DNA of 25,869 nucleotides, from positions 46,028-71,896 of the IMG/VR virus record IMGVR_UViG_3300001589_000005, one strand, 5' to 3'. A model generated the notes under the pieces. That model was not told the origin of the DNA. It did not search any database and was given only the letters and a program-made list of their open reading frames with translations. Below, piece after piece: positions 1-8,325 of the stretch (position 1 is the stretch's first letter; every line of letters starts with the position of its first letter). This stretch comes from a virus. A program made the position numbers and the translations under genes.

Positions 1-117
1 TTACAAGAGAAAATGCGAAAACTTAAAGAAGTACCTAGTAATGCACCCAAGAATGTTACTAACGCATTATTTGTTGGTTCGACTGCTGAACTCCAAAAAA
101 TGTTAAAGGGAAAGTGA
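1..117 (+). CDS. 16: Terminase small subunit, C-terminal fragment (gp16-like)
   Basis: This is the last 38 codons of a gene that begins before the window and stops at TGA 115-117. The fragment is basic and ends in the short stretch VGSTAELQKMLKGK. It lies just ahead of the large terminase region, where T4-like phages carry gene 16, whose product recognises the concatemeric DNA and loads the gp17 motor. The call rests on position and on a resemblance to the C-termini of marine T4-like small terminases as I remember them. The recognition domain is outside the window. Confidence 0.6.
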   Translation, partial: LQEKMRKLKEVPSNAPKNVTNALFVGSTAELQKMLKGK

Positions 118-120
118 TGT

Positions 121-1098
121 ATGAATTATTTAATATTAACCCCAGATGGTGTGGGTTCAACCTATTTACAAAGAAGTCTTACAGTATTTTTAAATAGTGC
201 TGGATTAGATTATACTAATACACATGAAATAGCTGCAGGATTAGAATTATACAATAACAATATTGTAAAAATTGTACACAAAGTGCCTAGAGGCCCTGAT
301 TACACATATATACGATATGGACAACCACTAGAAAGAGTTATACAACTTTTAGAAAACAATACTGGAAGTTCTTTAGTTTCTAGATTAGCACATTATGTTA
401 TGAAAGAAAGAGCTGTAATGGCTGGTAAAAAAGCTGGTGGTACAAGAGAGTGGTATCCTTTTTTAAACAGACATTATCAAAAGATTTTTTATTGTACAAG
501 AGATCCATTTGAATACGCTTTAAGTTGGGGTATTAGGGATACTAATAAGATTAGAAATGTTTTTAGTGTAGACGAACATAGAAATAATGTCAAAGATGAA
601 AACTACAAAGTTGATTTAAATTTATTTAATAGAAAATTAAAAATCTATCTTAGATATAAGTGGTGGGTAGATAAGTATTTTCCTACAGCTATTGAAGTTG
701 ATTATAATGAATTTGCATATAATACAGACCATATGCTTTGGCAATTAACTGGAATAGAACATGAAATGAAAGGTATAAGTTTTGATGAATATAATAAGAC
801 AACATACAATCTTAGTAATATTGGTGTTGATAATATTGGTTTAGGTTCACTGTTAAAATCTGTAAGGTTTGAAGAATATATAAGTACTCTAGTAAAGAAC
901 AAAAAACTCTTGTGGGGTGTTCCATTAAAAATGAATACTTTACTTGATAAAAGAAATAAGATACAGAATTTTTCTGATTGTGTTGATAGATATAATGAAT
1001 GGTGTAAAGAGAGTAATTATTATCAAAAAGTAACAACTGATATATTAGAAGAAAGAATAGAAAGAGAAAATAAATTTTATGGAAACTTATCTAGGTAA
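121..1098 (+). CDS. Sulfotransferase-like protein inserted between the terminase subunits
   Basis: A 325-residue protein. Near the N-terminus (residues 7-18) it has TPDGVGSTYLQR, which resembles the 5'-phosphosulfate-binding loop of PAPS-dependent sulfotransferases. At residues 121-136 it has KIFYCTRDPFEYALSW, where Arg127 and Ser135 sit like the conserved Arg and Ser of the 3'-phosphate-binding motif. If the reading is right it would move sulfate from PAPS to an unidentified acceptor. The start lies 3 bases after the small terminase stop, and the end overlaps the gp17 start by 20 bases, so it is translationally linked to the packaging genes without belonging to the packaging machine. It is very A+T rich. 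A P-loop protein of another kind is possible; the fold assignment rests only on these two motifs. Confidence 0.5.
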   Translation: MNYLILTPDGVGSTYLQRSLTVFLNSAGLDYTNTHEIAAGLELYNNNIVKIVHKVPRGPDYTYIRYGQPLERVIQLLENNTGSSLVSRLAHYVMKERAVMAGKKAGGTREWYPFLNRHYQKIFYCTRDPFEYALSWGIRDTNKIRNVFSVDEHRNNVKDENYKVDLNLFNRKLKIYLRYKWWVDKYFPTAIEVDYNEFAYNTDHMLWQLTGIEHEMKGISFDEYNKTTYNLSNIGVDNIGLGSLLKSVRFEEYISTLVKNKKLLWGVPLKMNTLLDKRNKIQNFSDCVDRYNEWCKESNYYQKVTTDILEERIERENKFYGNLSR

Positions 1099-2716
1099 TC
1101 CAAATCTTAAAAAAGCAAACGTACAGCAGGAGTGGACTAAACACGAACTGCAAGAATACGCTAGTTGTATGGAAGATCCTATATACTTTATACAAAATTA
1201 TGTAAGAATTGTATCACTTGATGAGGGTCTAATACCTTTTAAAATGTATCCATTTCAGAAAGAGATGGTTGGTACATTCCACAATAATCGTTTTACTATT
1301 TGTAAACTACCCAGACAGTCTGGTAAGTCTACTGTTATGGTTTCTTATCTATTACACTATGCTTTATTTAATCCAGCAGTTAATATTGCTATACTTGCAA
1401 ACAAGGCCGCAACTGCGAGAGATTTATTGGGGAGACTGCAACTTGCGTATGAACATCTTCCCAAGTGGTTACAACAAGGTGTTATGTCTTGGAACAAAGG
1501 AAGTCTTGAACTTGAAAATGGTTCTAAAATTTTGGCATCATCTACTTCAGCATCTGCCGTTCGTGGTGGTTCTTATAATATTATTTTCTTGGATGAGTTT
1601 GCATATGTACCCAGCAACGTAGCAGAACAATTTTTTAGTTCTGTGTATCCCACGATTTCCTCTGGTAAAACAACTAAGGTTATGATTGTTTCCACACCAC
1701 ATGGTATGAATATGTTCTATAAGATATGGACAGAAGCAGAAGAAAAAAGAAACAGTTACATCCCTATTGAAGTTCACTGGTCAGAAGTGCCTGGCCGTGA
1801 TGAGAAATGGAAGAAAGAAACTATTGCGAATACAAGTGAACAACAGTTTAACACAGAGTTTGAGTGTGAGTTTTTAGGTTCTATTGATACACTCATTTCG
1901 CCACGCAAACTAAGAGAACTTGCATATAAGACACCGATACAATCTAATAAAGGTTTGGATGTTTATTATCCACCAGAAAAAGAACATACTTATTTTATGA
2001 CGGTGGACGTTGCAAGAGGAGTAGAGAGTGATTACTCGGCCTTTGTTGTTTTTGACGTAACACAGATACCATATAAAATATGTGCGAAGTACAGAGATAA
2101 CGAAATAAAACCACTATTGTTCCCACAAAAAATATATGATGTTGCAAGAGCATATAATCAAGCATTTATTTTGGTAGAGGTAAATGATATCGGTGAACAA
2201 GTTGCTAATACATTACAGTTTGATTTAGAATATGATAATCTAGTTATGGCGTCTATGAGAGGTCGTGCTGGACAAATCATGGGTGGTGGATTTAGTGGTG
2301 GTAAGGCACAGTTGGGTGTAAGAACAACTAAAGCAGTTAAGAAGATTGGTTGTTCTAATCTAAAACAGATGATTGAAGATAATAAAATGATAGTACAAGA
2401 CTATGATATGATAAACGAATTATCTACATTTGTAGTAAAGGGGCAATCCTTTCAGGCAGATGAGGGTTGTAATGATGATTTAGTTGCATGTTTGTTTATG
2501 TTTGCATGGTCAATTGACCAAACATATTTTAAAGAATTAACTAATATGGACATGCGAGAACGTATGTTACAAGAAAATAAAGATCAGATAGAACAAGACA
2601 TGGCTCCTTTTGGGTTCATAGTGGACGGTTTAGAGGATGAAAACATTGGGGAGATGGTAGATGAATATGGAACAAAGTGGAATCCAATTGTTAGAGACTA
2701 TTCATCCAATTGGTAA
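1079..2716 (+). CDS. 17: Terminase large subunit gp17 (packaging ATPase/nuclease)
   Basis: 545 residues, a little shorter than T4 gp17 (610). The N-terminal ATPase has Walker A PRQSGKST (residues 78-85), Walker B IIFLDEFA (168-175, Asp172/Glu173) and the coupling motif STPHG (205-209). The C-terminal RNase H-like nuclease carries acidic residues at FMTVDVARG (Asp310), at VEVND in the middle of the domain, and in GCNDDLVA near the end. It docks on the portal gp20, pumps DNA into the prohead and cuts headful ends. The ATG at 1079 overlaps the preceding sulfotransferase-like gene by 20 bases and has only a weak purine-rich ribosome site, so coupling to upstream translation is likely. The 3' end overlaps the next gene. 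Confidence 0.97.
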   Translation: METYLGNPNLKKANVQQEWTKHELQEYASCMEDPIYFIQNYVRIVSLDEGLIPFKMYPFQKEMVGTFHNNRFTICKLPRQSGKSTVMVSYLLHYALFNPAVNIAILANKAATARDLLGRLQLAYEHLPKWLQQGVMSWNKGSLELENGSKILASSTSASAVRGGSYNIIFLDEFAYVPSNVAEQFFSSVYPTISSGKTTKVMIVSTPHGMNMFYKIWTEAEEKRNSYIPIEVHWSEVPGRDEKWKKETIANTSEQQFNTEFECEFLGSIDTLISPRKLRELAYKTPIQSNKGLDVYYPPEKEHTYFMTVDVARGVESDYSAFVVFDVTQIPYKICAKYRDNEIKPLLFPQKIYDVARAYNQAFILVEVNDIGEQVANTLQFDLEYDNLVMASMRGRAGQIMGGGFSGGKAQLGVRTTKAVKKIGCSNLKQMIEDNKMIVQDYDMINELSTFVVKGQSFQADEGCNDDLVACLFMFAWSIDQTYFKELTNMDMRERMLQENKDQIEQDMAPFGFIVDGLEDENIGEMVDEYGTKWNPIVRDYSSNW

Positions 2717-3209
2717 AGTTAAATTAAATATACCTATTGAAAAAAGAAAACTAATAAAAAACATAATAAAAGATGATACATATAATTTAAAAACAATTGG
2801 TGGTTATAAATCTAATATTATTACAGATTACAGAACAACATGGCATATGCATGACATACATGAACTCTTTGGTGAAATATCAGATAAAACATTGGATGTA
2901 GTAAGAGGATTCACTGGTAACGATAAATTATGTGCTGGAGAATGTTGGGGTGCAATATATCAAAAAGGAGATAAAGCAAAATCACACATACATAGTGTTA
3001 TATGGGCATGGACTTACTATGCAGAATGTTGTCCTAAGTGTTCACCTTTAGTATTTGAAAGAAGAAATATAGAAATTAAACCAGAGGAAGATTATTTGAT
3101 ATTTTGGAATGGAATACTTCCAAATGATAAATACCATTATAACACACATTGTGTACCACCACAAGAATGTGAACATGACAGAGTGATGATTGCTGGAAAT
3201 ATTGATTAG
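2661..3209 (+). CDS. 2OG-Fe(II) oxygenase-like protein
   Basis: 182 residues. The second half reads like the double-stranded beta-helix oxygenases common in marine phages: HIHSVIWAWTYY supplies the first metal-binding histidines, PLVFERR and YLIFWNGILP follow as core strands, and a distal His near NTHCVPP with Arg in HDRVMIAGN would give the remaining iron and 2-oxoglutarate contacts. It has several cysteines (ECCPKC) that could bind a second metal. Members hydroxylate proteins or small molecules using Fe(II), oxygen and 2-oxoglutarate; the substrate here is unknown. The ATG at 2661 lies inside gp17 (56-base overlap) but has GGGGAG at 2648-2653 with good spacing. The stop overlaps the stop of the convergent minus-strand gene. 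Confidence 0.6.
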   Translation: MNMEQSGIQLLETIHPIGKVKLNIPIEKRKLIKNIIKDDTYNLKTIGGYKSNIITDYRTTWHMHDIHELFGEISDKTLDVVRGFTGNDKLCAGECWGAIYQKGDKAKSHIHSVIWAWTYYAECCPKCSPLVFERRNIEIKPEEDYLIFWNGILPNDKYHYNTHCVPPQECEHDRVMIAGNID

Positions 3210-3505
3210 AGAAATTCTATTAAATCACTATCCAGTTTAATCCAACAATTAGAACAAACAACTTTAGAGTTGTCAATAAGTTCTTGGATTTGTTCTCTGC
3301 TATCATTGTTCATACCTTTTCTTTTGGTTTGAGAACGTATTACATTATCGTGAGGGTAAAATTTAAGACATACTGTTTCTGCCTCACCACAATGAACACA
3401 AGATTGATCGCTCAGAATGTTATTTAACCAAACGCCTCGCTTTCGGTAATTTCTTCTTGCAACCTTCTTAATGGTGTCTTTGTATTTTTCATAGTGTGTT
3501 GTCAT
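3206..3505 (-). CDS. Small zinc-ribbon / degenerate HNH-like protein
   Basis: The only gene on the minus strand. I start it at ATG 3505-3503 (99 residues); the longer reading to 3607 adds a hydrophobic A+T-rich stretch unlike the rest. The N-terminus is basic (KYKDTIKKVARRNYRKR). Cys36-X2-Cys39 and Cys84-X2-Cys87 form a four-cysteine zinc site in HNH layout. The usual catalytic histidine pair is replaced by FYPHD (residues 49-53), and the position after CSNC is Trp instead of His. This may be an inactive or repurposed HNH fold used for DNA binding. No Shine-Dalgarno is visible, and a late -10 box lies 5 bases upstream of the ATG. Its stop overlaps the stop of the preceding plus-strand gene. 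Confidence 0.65.
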   Translation of the reverse strand: MTTHYEKYKDTIKKVARRNYRKRGVWLNNILSDQSCVHCGEAETVCLKFYPHDNVIRSQTKRKGMNNDSREQIQELIDNSKVVCSNCWIKLDSDLIEFL

Positions 3506-3510
3506 GTAAT

Positions 3511-3518
3511 TATTTATA
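3511..3518 (-). promoter_or_regulatory. T4-type late promoter -10 box, minus strand
   Basis: The exact octamer TATAAATA on the minus strand, 5 bases from the ATG of the HNH-like gene. In T4, transcription begins about 6 bases past this box, which would put the mRNA 5' end at or next to the start codon. It could be chance in A+T-rich DNA. Confidence 0.4.
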
Positions 3519-3530
3519 TGATTTATTGCA

Positions 3531-3538
3531 TATAAATA
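3531..3538 (+). promoter_or_regulatory. T4-type late promoter -10 box (second, distal to gp18)
   Basis: Exact TATAAATA on the plus strand, 31 bases upstream of the gp18-proximal box. It may be an alternative late start for gp18 or a chance match in an A+T-rich spacer. Confidence 0.35.
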
Positions 3539-3561
3539 TAGGTTTTTAAGAAACGGTAAAT

Positions 3562-3569
3562 TATAAATA
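3562..3569 (+). promoter_or_regulatory. T4-type late promoter -10 box for gp18
   Basis: Exact TATAAATA on the plus strand, 61 bases before the gp18 ATG. T4 late promoters are this octamer alone, recognised by RNA polymerase carrying gp55. It opens the virion block and leaves room for a 5' leader with the AAGGAG ribosome site. Confidence 0.75.
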
Positions 3570-3630
3570 AAAGTAATGATTAAGTAAGAACAATGCTGAA
3601 CGGGCAAACTTAAAGGACAAGGAGTAAATC

Positions 3631-5805
3631 ATGGCATTTCTAGTATCACCTGGCGTCCAAGTTAAAGAGGTCGACTTAACAAATGTCGTTCCTGCTGTTG
3701 CAACATCTATTGGTGCAATTGCTGGGCCATTTGAAAAGGGGCCTGTCGGTGAGGTTACTGCAATTGGTTCAGAAGAAGAATTAGTAAAAATCTTTGGAAA
3801 ACCTAATGCATCTAACTACGAAACTTGGTTTACAGCCGCTAACTTTTTACAATATTCAGATGCTCTAAGAGTGGTTCGTGTCGAATCTGGTGTTTTAAAC
3901 GCAACATCAAAGGCGAGTGGACTACTAATAAGATCAACTGACCACTATTTAACATCTTTTGCTGAAGGGCAAGGAACTGTTGGTTTGTGGGCATCAAGAA
4001 CTTCTGGGTCAGAAGGAAATAGTATTGCTGTTTCTGTATGTCCTAGTGCAACTGCTTACGAACAAAATTTAACTACTGCAAATAAAATCGCTGCAACGGC
4101 CGCTTCTGGTGCAACTTCAATTACACTAGACGATGTTGACGTTGCCGATAATGAAATTAATATTGGAGATATACTTTCGTTCTTCACAACTTCTGCATTT
4201 AGTACACAAGTGAGTGGACATGAAGATAAACAATATGAAGTGACTGCAATTGATATCACTAACAACACTGCAACAATCAGAGAACTTGACAATGTAAACG
4301 GAACTGGTTTGGTTGCCGCACTTGCTACTGGTTCATTTATCAGACGTAGATGGAAATTCTATGACTTGTTTGATGGTGCCCCAGGCACATCTGCTTGGGC
4401 AACTCAAAATGGTAGAGGTACAGGCGATGAACTACACATTGTAGTTTTCGATACAACTGGAACTATTGCTGGTTTTGACAGTGATACAGCAGGACAAAGA
4501 ACTCAAGGCGTACTTGAAATTTTTGCAAGTCTTTCCAAAAACGTAAATGGAAAAACTGCTCAAGGACAAAGTAACTATTATCCAGACGTAATCTACAGAC
4601 AATCAAATCTCATTTATTGGATGGATCATCCAGTAACTTCTGATATTCCAACAAGTAAATCAGAAGAGATTACCTCAAGTGGAACTAATTGGGGAACAGA
4701 TTTACAAACTGGTAACGAAATATTATTGAACGGATCAGACTCTTCTGGTACTGACGAAGGTGACAATATTATCTTAGACGGTACAGATGGTTCATCAACT
4801 GATGCTGGTAGTGATATTCTACTAGAAGAAGGTGGTGCATACACTGCTGTTACTGGTGCATATGAATCACAACTTAACGGTGGTGCAGATGACTTTAGTG
4901 TATCTGCTGGTGAAATTCAACTTGCATACGATAAGTTCAAAGATGTAGAGAGTATTGATATCAACCTAGTATTAGGTGGGCCGTCAAGTATCGCTGCTGA
5001 TACTGAAACTGGTATGGACACACATGTTACTATGATTACAGATTTATGTGAATTTAGAAAAGATTGTGTAGGATTTGTATCACCCCACAGAACTGCTGTA
5101 GTTGGTGTTGCAGATTCGGTAACACAAACTGATAATGTTAAATCTGCATTTGATAACTGTCCATCATCATCTTACATGGTGTTTGACAGTGGTTACAAGT
5201 ACATGTATGACAAATACAATGACCAGTTTAGATTCGTTCCATTGAACGGAGACACTGCTGGACTATGTGCAAACACAGACAATGTTGCTGACCCTTGGTT
5301 CTCGCCAGGCGGTTTCAATAGAGGAAATGTTAGAGGCGCTGTAAAACTTGCTTACAATCCAAGTAAATCTCAAAGAGATATCTTGTATCGTGCAAGGATT
5401 AACCCAGTTGTTAACTTTCCCGGCCAAGGTGTTGTACTGTTCGGTGATAAAACTGCGTTGTCTAAACCAAGTGCTTTTGACAGAATTAATGTTAGAAGAT
5501 TGTTCTTGGTATTAGAAAAAGCAATCGCAACTGCCGCTAAGTTTCAACTCTTTGAGTTCAACGATGAATTTACAAGAGCACAATTTAGAAACTTAGTAGA
5601 ACCATTCCTTAGAGATGTTCAAGGTAGAAGAGGTATAACAGACTTTAAAGTTGTTGCTGACGGTACTAATAATACTGGACAAGTAATTGATAGAAATGAG
5701 TTTGTTGCAGATATCTATGTTAAACCTAACAGAAGTATCAACTTTATTACTCTTAACTTTGTCGCCGTAAGAACTGGTGTCGCATTTACAGAGGTAGGAG
5801 GTTAA
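3631..5805 (+). CDS. 18: Tail sheath protein gp18
   Basis: 724 residues against 659 in T4. The start MAFLVSPGVQVKEVDLTNVV is the typical sheath N-terminus, and the C-terminal part (FRFVPLNGDTAGLCA, DPWFSPGGFNRG, QGVVLFGDKT, FITLNFVAVRTG) is the conserved sheath core that contacts neighbouring subunits. About 150 stacked hexamers would form the contractile sheath around the gp19 tube. AAGGAG lies just upstream of ATG 3631. The variable middle holds 16-residue repeats at 361-402 (separate entry), probably on the outer face. gp19 follows after 2 bases, giving the T4 order 18-19-20. Confidence 0.97.
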   Translation: MAFLVSPGVQVKEVDLTNVVPAVATSIGAIAGPFEKGPVGEVTAIGSEEELVKIFGKPNASNYETWFTAANFLQYSDALRVVRVESGVLNATSKASGLLIRSTDHYLTSFAEGQGTVGLWASRTSGSEGNSIAVSVCPSATAYEQNLTTANKIAATAASGATSITLDDVDVADNEINIGDILSFFTTSAFSTQVSGHEDKQYEVTAIDITNNTATIRELDNVNGTGLVAALATGSFIRRRWKFYDLFDGAPGTSAWATQNGRGTGDELHIVVFDTTGTIAGFDSDTAGQRTQGVLEIFASLSKNVNGKTAQGQSNYYPDVIYRQSNLIYWMDHPVTSDIPTSKSEEITSSGTNWGTDLQTGNEILLNGSDSSGTDEGDNIILDGTDGSSTDAGSDILLEEGGAYTAVTGAYESQLNGGADDFSVSAGEIQLAYDKFKDVESIDINLVLGGPSSIAADTETGMDTHVTMITDLCEFRKDCVGFVSPHRTAVVGVADSVTQTDNVKSAFDNCPSSSYMVFDSGYKYMYDKYNDQFRFVPLNGDTAGLCANTDNVADPWFSPGGFNRGNVRGAVKLAYNPSKSQRDILYRARINPVVNFPGQGVVLFGDKTALSKPSAFDRINVRRLFLVLEKAIATAAKFQLFEFNDEFTRAQFRNLVEPFLRDVQGRRGITDFKVVADGTNNTGQVIDRNEFVADIYVKPNRSINFITLNFVAVRTGVAFTEVGG
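4711..4836 (+). repeat. In-frame 48-base tandem repeat in gp18
   Basis: Two full units and one partial unit of 16 codons: GNEILLNGSDSSGTDE (4711-4758), GDNIILDGTDGSSTDA (4759-4806) and GSDILLEEGG (4807-4836). The pattern is G-x-(E/N/D)-I-(L/I)-L, then Gly/Ser/Thr/Asp-rich. DNA copies have diverged while the protein pattern holds, so the repeat is old and under protein-level selection. It would form a surface beta-rich insertion in the sheath. Confidence 0.75.
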
Positions 5806-5807
5806 TC

Positions 5808-6338
5808 ATGGCTAAAATAGACGATTTCAAAGCAAATCTTATCGGTGGTGGTGCTCGTGCCAACCAATTTAAAGTGACGTTAACTCCACCTTCTGAAATT
5901 ACTATTGGATTAGATGTTCGTAGAACTTCTTTTCTAGTAACTGCAACTAACTTGCCTGCGAGTACATTGGGTGAGATTGCAATACCATTCAGAGGTAGAA
6001 CCATTTATATGGCTGGTGACAGACCTGCTCCAGAAACTTGGACAACTACTTTTTATAATGACACTGACTTTATGATTAGAAACGCAATGGAAAGATGGCA
6101 AAACGGTATTAACAATTATGCCGATGCATCTGGATTAATTACCCCTGCTGGTTATCAAACTGATTTAACAGTTGAACAACTAGACAGAGATGATACAATC
6201 CTTAAATCATACATTTTTAGAAATGCGTTTCCACTGACTGTTTCACAGATTGACTTAACAACTGCTGAAGCAACAGAAATTGAAACATTTGAGGTTACAT
6301 GGCGTTACCAACACTTTGAACCTTCAAATATACTATAG
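5808..6338 (+). CDS. 19: Tail tube protein gp19
   Basis: 176 residues (T4 gp19 163). The N-terminus MAKIDDFKANLIGGGARANQF, the central TNLPASTLGEIAIPFRGRTI and the C-terminal TFEVTWRYQHFEP are typical of T4-type tube monomers: a beta-barrel protein that stacks as hexameric rings inside the sheath. AGGAGG lies 7 bases ahead of ATG 5808, in the gp18 tail, so the gene is translated from the gp18 message. Confidence 0.95.
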   Translation: MAKIDDFKANLIGGGARANQFKVTLTPPSEITIGLDVRRTSFLVTATNLPASTLGEIAIPFRGRTIYMAGDRPAPETWTTTFYNDTDFMIRNAMERWQNGINNYADASGLITPAGYQTDLTVEQLDRDDTILKSYIFRNAFPLTVSQIDLTTAEATEIETFEVTWRYQHFEPSNIL

Positions 6339-6381
6339 TATTAAACCTACTAAATAGTAGTAGGAAATTTGGAGTAATATA

Positions 6382-8028
6382 ATGGCGGAACTATTTGGAT
6401 TTAAATTTGAGAAGATAAAAGACTCTGGTGGGGTAGAGAAATTTACCCCACCTAAAACTGATGACGGAACTATTGAAGTTGCTGGTGGGGGATTTTTCGG
6501 ACAAGTTTTAGACACAGACGGTAGAGAACGGACTGAACAAGATCTAATTCGTAGATATAGAGACATTGCCCAACAGGCAGAGTGTGATGCTGCGATTGAA
6601 GATATTGTTAATGAGTCTATTGTTTCTAACGAAAGAGACCAAGCAATTCAAGTTACACTTGACAATCTTGGATATTCAGACAAAATCAAAAGAAGAATTA
6701 GAGAAGAGTTTTCAGAGGTCTTACAACTACTAGACTTTGAAAGCAAAGGACACGACATATTTAGGCGTTGGTATGTTGATGGTAGATTGTTTTATCATAA
6801 AGTAATTGATAAAAATAATCCCAGACAAGGTATTGTAGAATTAAGATATATCGATCCTAAAAAAATTAAAAAAGTAAGAGAAGTTAAAAAAGATAAAGGT
6901 AAGGGTGCAGCTTCCTCAATAGAACTCATTAAAGATATAGAAGATTACTATATGTATAATGAAAAAGGAATAGGTGTTGCTGGTGGTTCTAATCAAGGTA
7001 TTAAAGTCGCTGCAGATTCAATCGCTTACTGTCCATCTGGATTAATTGACCAAAACAAAGGTCATGTACTTTCATACTTACACAAAGCAATCAAACCAGT
7101 TAATCAACTTAGAATGATTGAGGATGCACTTGTTATCTATCGTATATCAAGAGCGCCTGAAAGACGTATCTTCTATATTGATGTTGGTAACTTACCGAAG
7201 ATAAAAGCAGAACAATATCTAAAAGATGTTATGAATCGTTATCGTAACAAACTGGTATACGATGCAAATACTGGTGAGATAAAAGACGATAGAAATCACA
7301 TGTCAATGTTAGAAGATTTCTGGTTGCCACGAAGAGAAGGTGGTAGAGGAACAGAAATTACTACATTGCCAGGCGGTTCTAATCTTGGTGAGATTGATGA
7401 TATAGAATACTTTAAAAAGAAATTATATCAATCATTAAATGTTCCACAAGCTAGATTAAATGCAGAAGAAGGATTTAGTTTAGGTAGAAGTACAGAGATT
7501 ACAAGAGATGAACTTAAATTTACTAAGTTTGTTCAGAGAATGAGAAAGAGATTTACACCACTACTAACAGATCTTCTAAAAACCCAATTACTATTAAAAG
7601 GTGTTATTGGATTAGAAGATTGGCCAAAGATGGTAGAACATATTCAATATGATTTTCTACAAGATGGTCATTTTGCAGAATTAAAAAAGGCAGAATTGTT
7701 AGAGGGTAGATTGAACTCACTACAGACTATTGAACCATATATCGGTACATTTTTCTCAAAAGAATATGTATTGAAAAATGTGTTGAATATGACAGATGCC
7801 GAAATAGATGATATGCAAAGGCAGATTAAGAAAGAGTCTGGTATGGATGTTGATGATGGTGGAGTTAATGTACCAGATGCAACTGATGGAATCACTAGAT
7901 ACCCAAGTGTAGATGGTGGTGCTCTTCCTGCTGATGATGTTGCAAAATTTAGAGGCGAGGTAGAACCAGAAGGCGGTGATGAGAAACCAAAACCAAAACC
8001 AAATGGAGATGAAAATGGCGACAAGTAA
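6382..8028 (+). CDS. 20: Portal protein gp20
   Basis: 548 residues (T4 524). The N-terminal QDLIRRYRDIAQQAECDAAI, the central RIFYIDVGNLPKIKAEQYL and GGSNLGEIDDIEYFKKKLY, and LNVPQARL are conserved landmarks of T4-like portals. Twelve copies form the ring at the special vertex, start prohead assembly and later dock gp17 and the neck. The extreme C-terminus (about residue 490 on) is a low-complexity Gly/Asp/Pro/Lys tail. Ribosome site GGAG lies upstream of ATG 6382. A degenerate late box, ACTAAATA (6349-6356), may help transcribe it. The 3' end overlaps the gp67-like gene by 14 bases. Confidence 0.96.
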   Translation: MAELFGFKFEKIKDSGGVEKFTPPKTDDGTIEVAGGGFFGQVLDTDGRERTEQDLIRRYRDIAQQAECDAAIEDIVNESIVSNERDQAIQVTLDNLGYSDKIKRRIREEFSEVLQLLDFESKGHDIFRRWYVDGRLFYHKVIDKNNPRQGIVELRYIDPKKIKKVREVKKDKGKGAASSIELIKDIEDYYMYNEKGIGVAGGSNQGIKVAADSIAYCPSGLIDQNKGHVLSYLHKAIKPVNQLRMIEDALVIYRISRAPERRIFYIDVGNLPKIKAEQYLKDVMNRYRNKLVYDANTGEIKDDRNHMSMLEDFWLPRREGGRGTEITTLPGGSNLGEIDDIEYFKKKLYQSLNVPQARLNAEEGFSLGRSTEITRDELKFTKFVQRMRKRFTPLLTDLLKTQLLLKGVIGLEDWPKMVEHIQYDFLQDGHFAELKKAELLEGRLNSLQTIEPYIGTFFSKEYVLKNVLNMTDAEIDDMQRQIKKESGMDVDDGGVNVPDATDGITRYPSVDGGALPADDVAKFRGEVEPEGGDEKPKPKPNGDENGDK

Positions 8029-8197
8029 AGATTTCGTTGATGCAGTTGTGAACAAAAATAACCTTGAGGCAGAAGATGCTTTTAAGGCTGCGATTCAAAC
8101 TAAAGTTGGAGATGCTCTTGAAGCAAAAAGAAAAGAAGTAGCAAAAACTTTTGTTAAACATGAAACTCTTCCAGATGCAGACGAAGCAGAAGAATAA
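8015..8197 (+). CDS. 67: Prohead core protein, gp67-like
   Basis: 60 residues from ATG 8015, chosen because GGAG (8005-8008) stands 6 bases ahead; the longer reading from 7976 only translates the portal tail out of frame. The body (FVDAVVNKNNLEAEDAFKAA then VGDALEAKRKEVAKTF) lines up with T4 gp67, a small helical protein ending in an acidic tail, and here the tail is ADEAEE. T4 order is 20-67-68-21, and the position matches. It would help build the inner scaffold and be degraded by gp21. It is shorter than T4 gp67 (80 residues) because the acidic tail is short. Confidence 0.75.
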   Translation: MATSKDFVDAVVNKNNLEAEDAFKAAIQTKVGDALEAKRKEVAKTFVKHETLPDADEAEE

Positions 8198-8325
8198 TGG
8201 AGTTTGAAGGTTTATATAGTACAGTTCTTGAAAAAGACGAACACAAAAAATCTAAGGAGTACAAGAAATTGTCGCCTAGGATGAAAAAAGCTGTGGACGG
8301 AATTTTTCAAAGTTATGGACGATAA
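8197..8325 (+). CDS. 42-aa basic protein in the gp68 position
   Basis: ATG at 8197 overlaps the gp67 stop as TAATG and runs 42 codons to TAA 8323-8325. The product is highly charged, with KDEHKKSKEYKKLSPRMKKA in the middle and SYGR at the end. It sits where T4 has gene 68 (prohead core) but is far shorter than T4 gp68 (141 residues), and I do not see enough similarity to call it so. The tight coupling and the absence of other coding in this stretch support it being real. Confidence 0.55.
   Translation: MEFEGLYSTVLEKDEHKKSKEYKKLSPRMKKAVDGIFQSYGR

Noticed and set aside
6349-6356. ACTAAATA as a late promoter for gp20
   Set aside because: Two mismatches to TATAAATA in an A+T-rich gap; kept only as a weak possibility.
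7976-8014. Longer N-terminus of the gp67-like protein starting at 7976
   Set aside because: It is the out-of-frame translation of the low-complexity portal tail, and the ATG at 8015 has a proper ribosome site.
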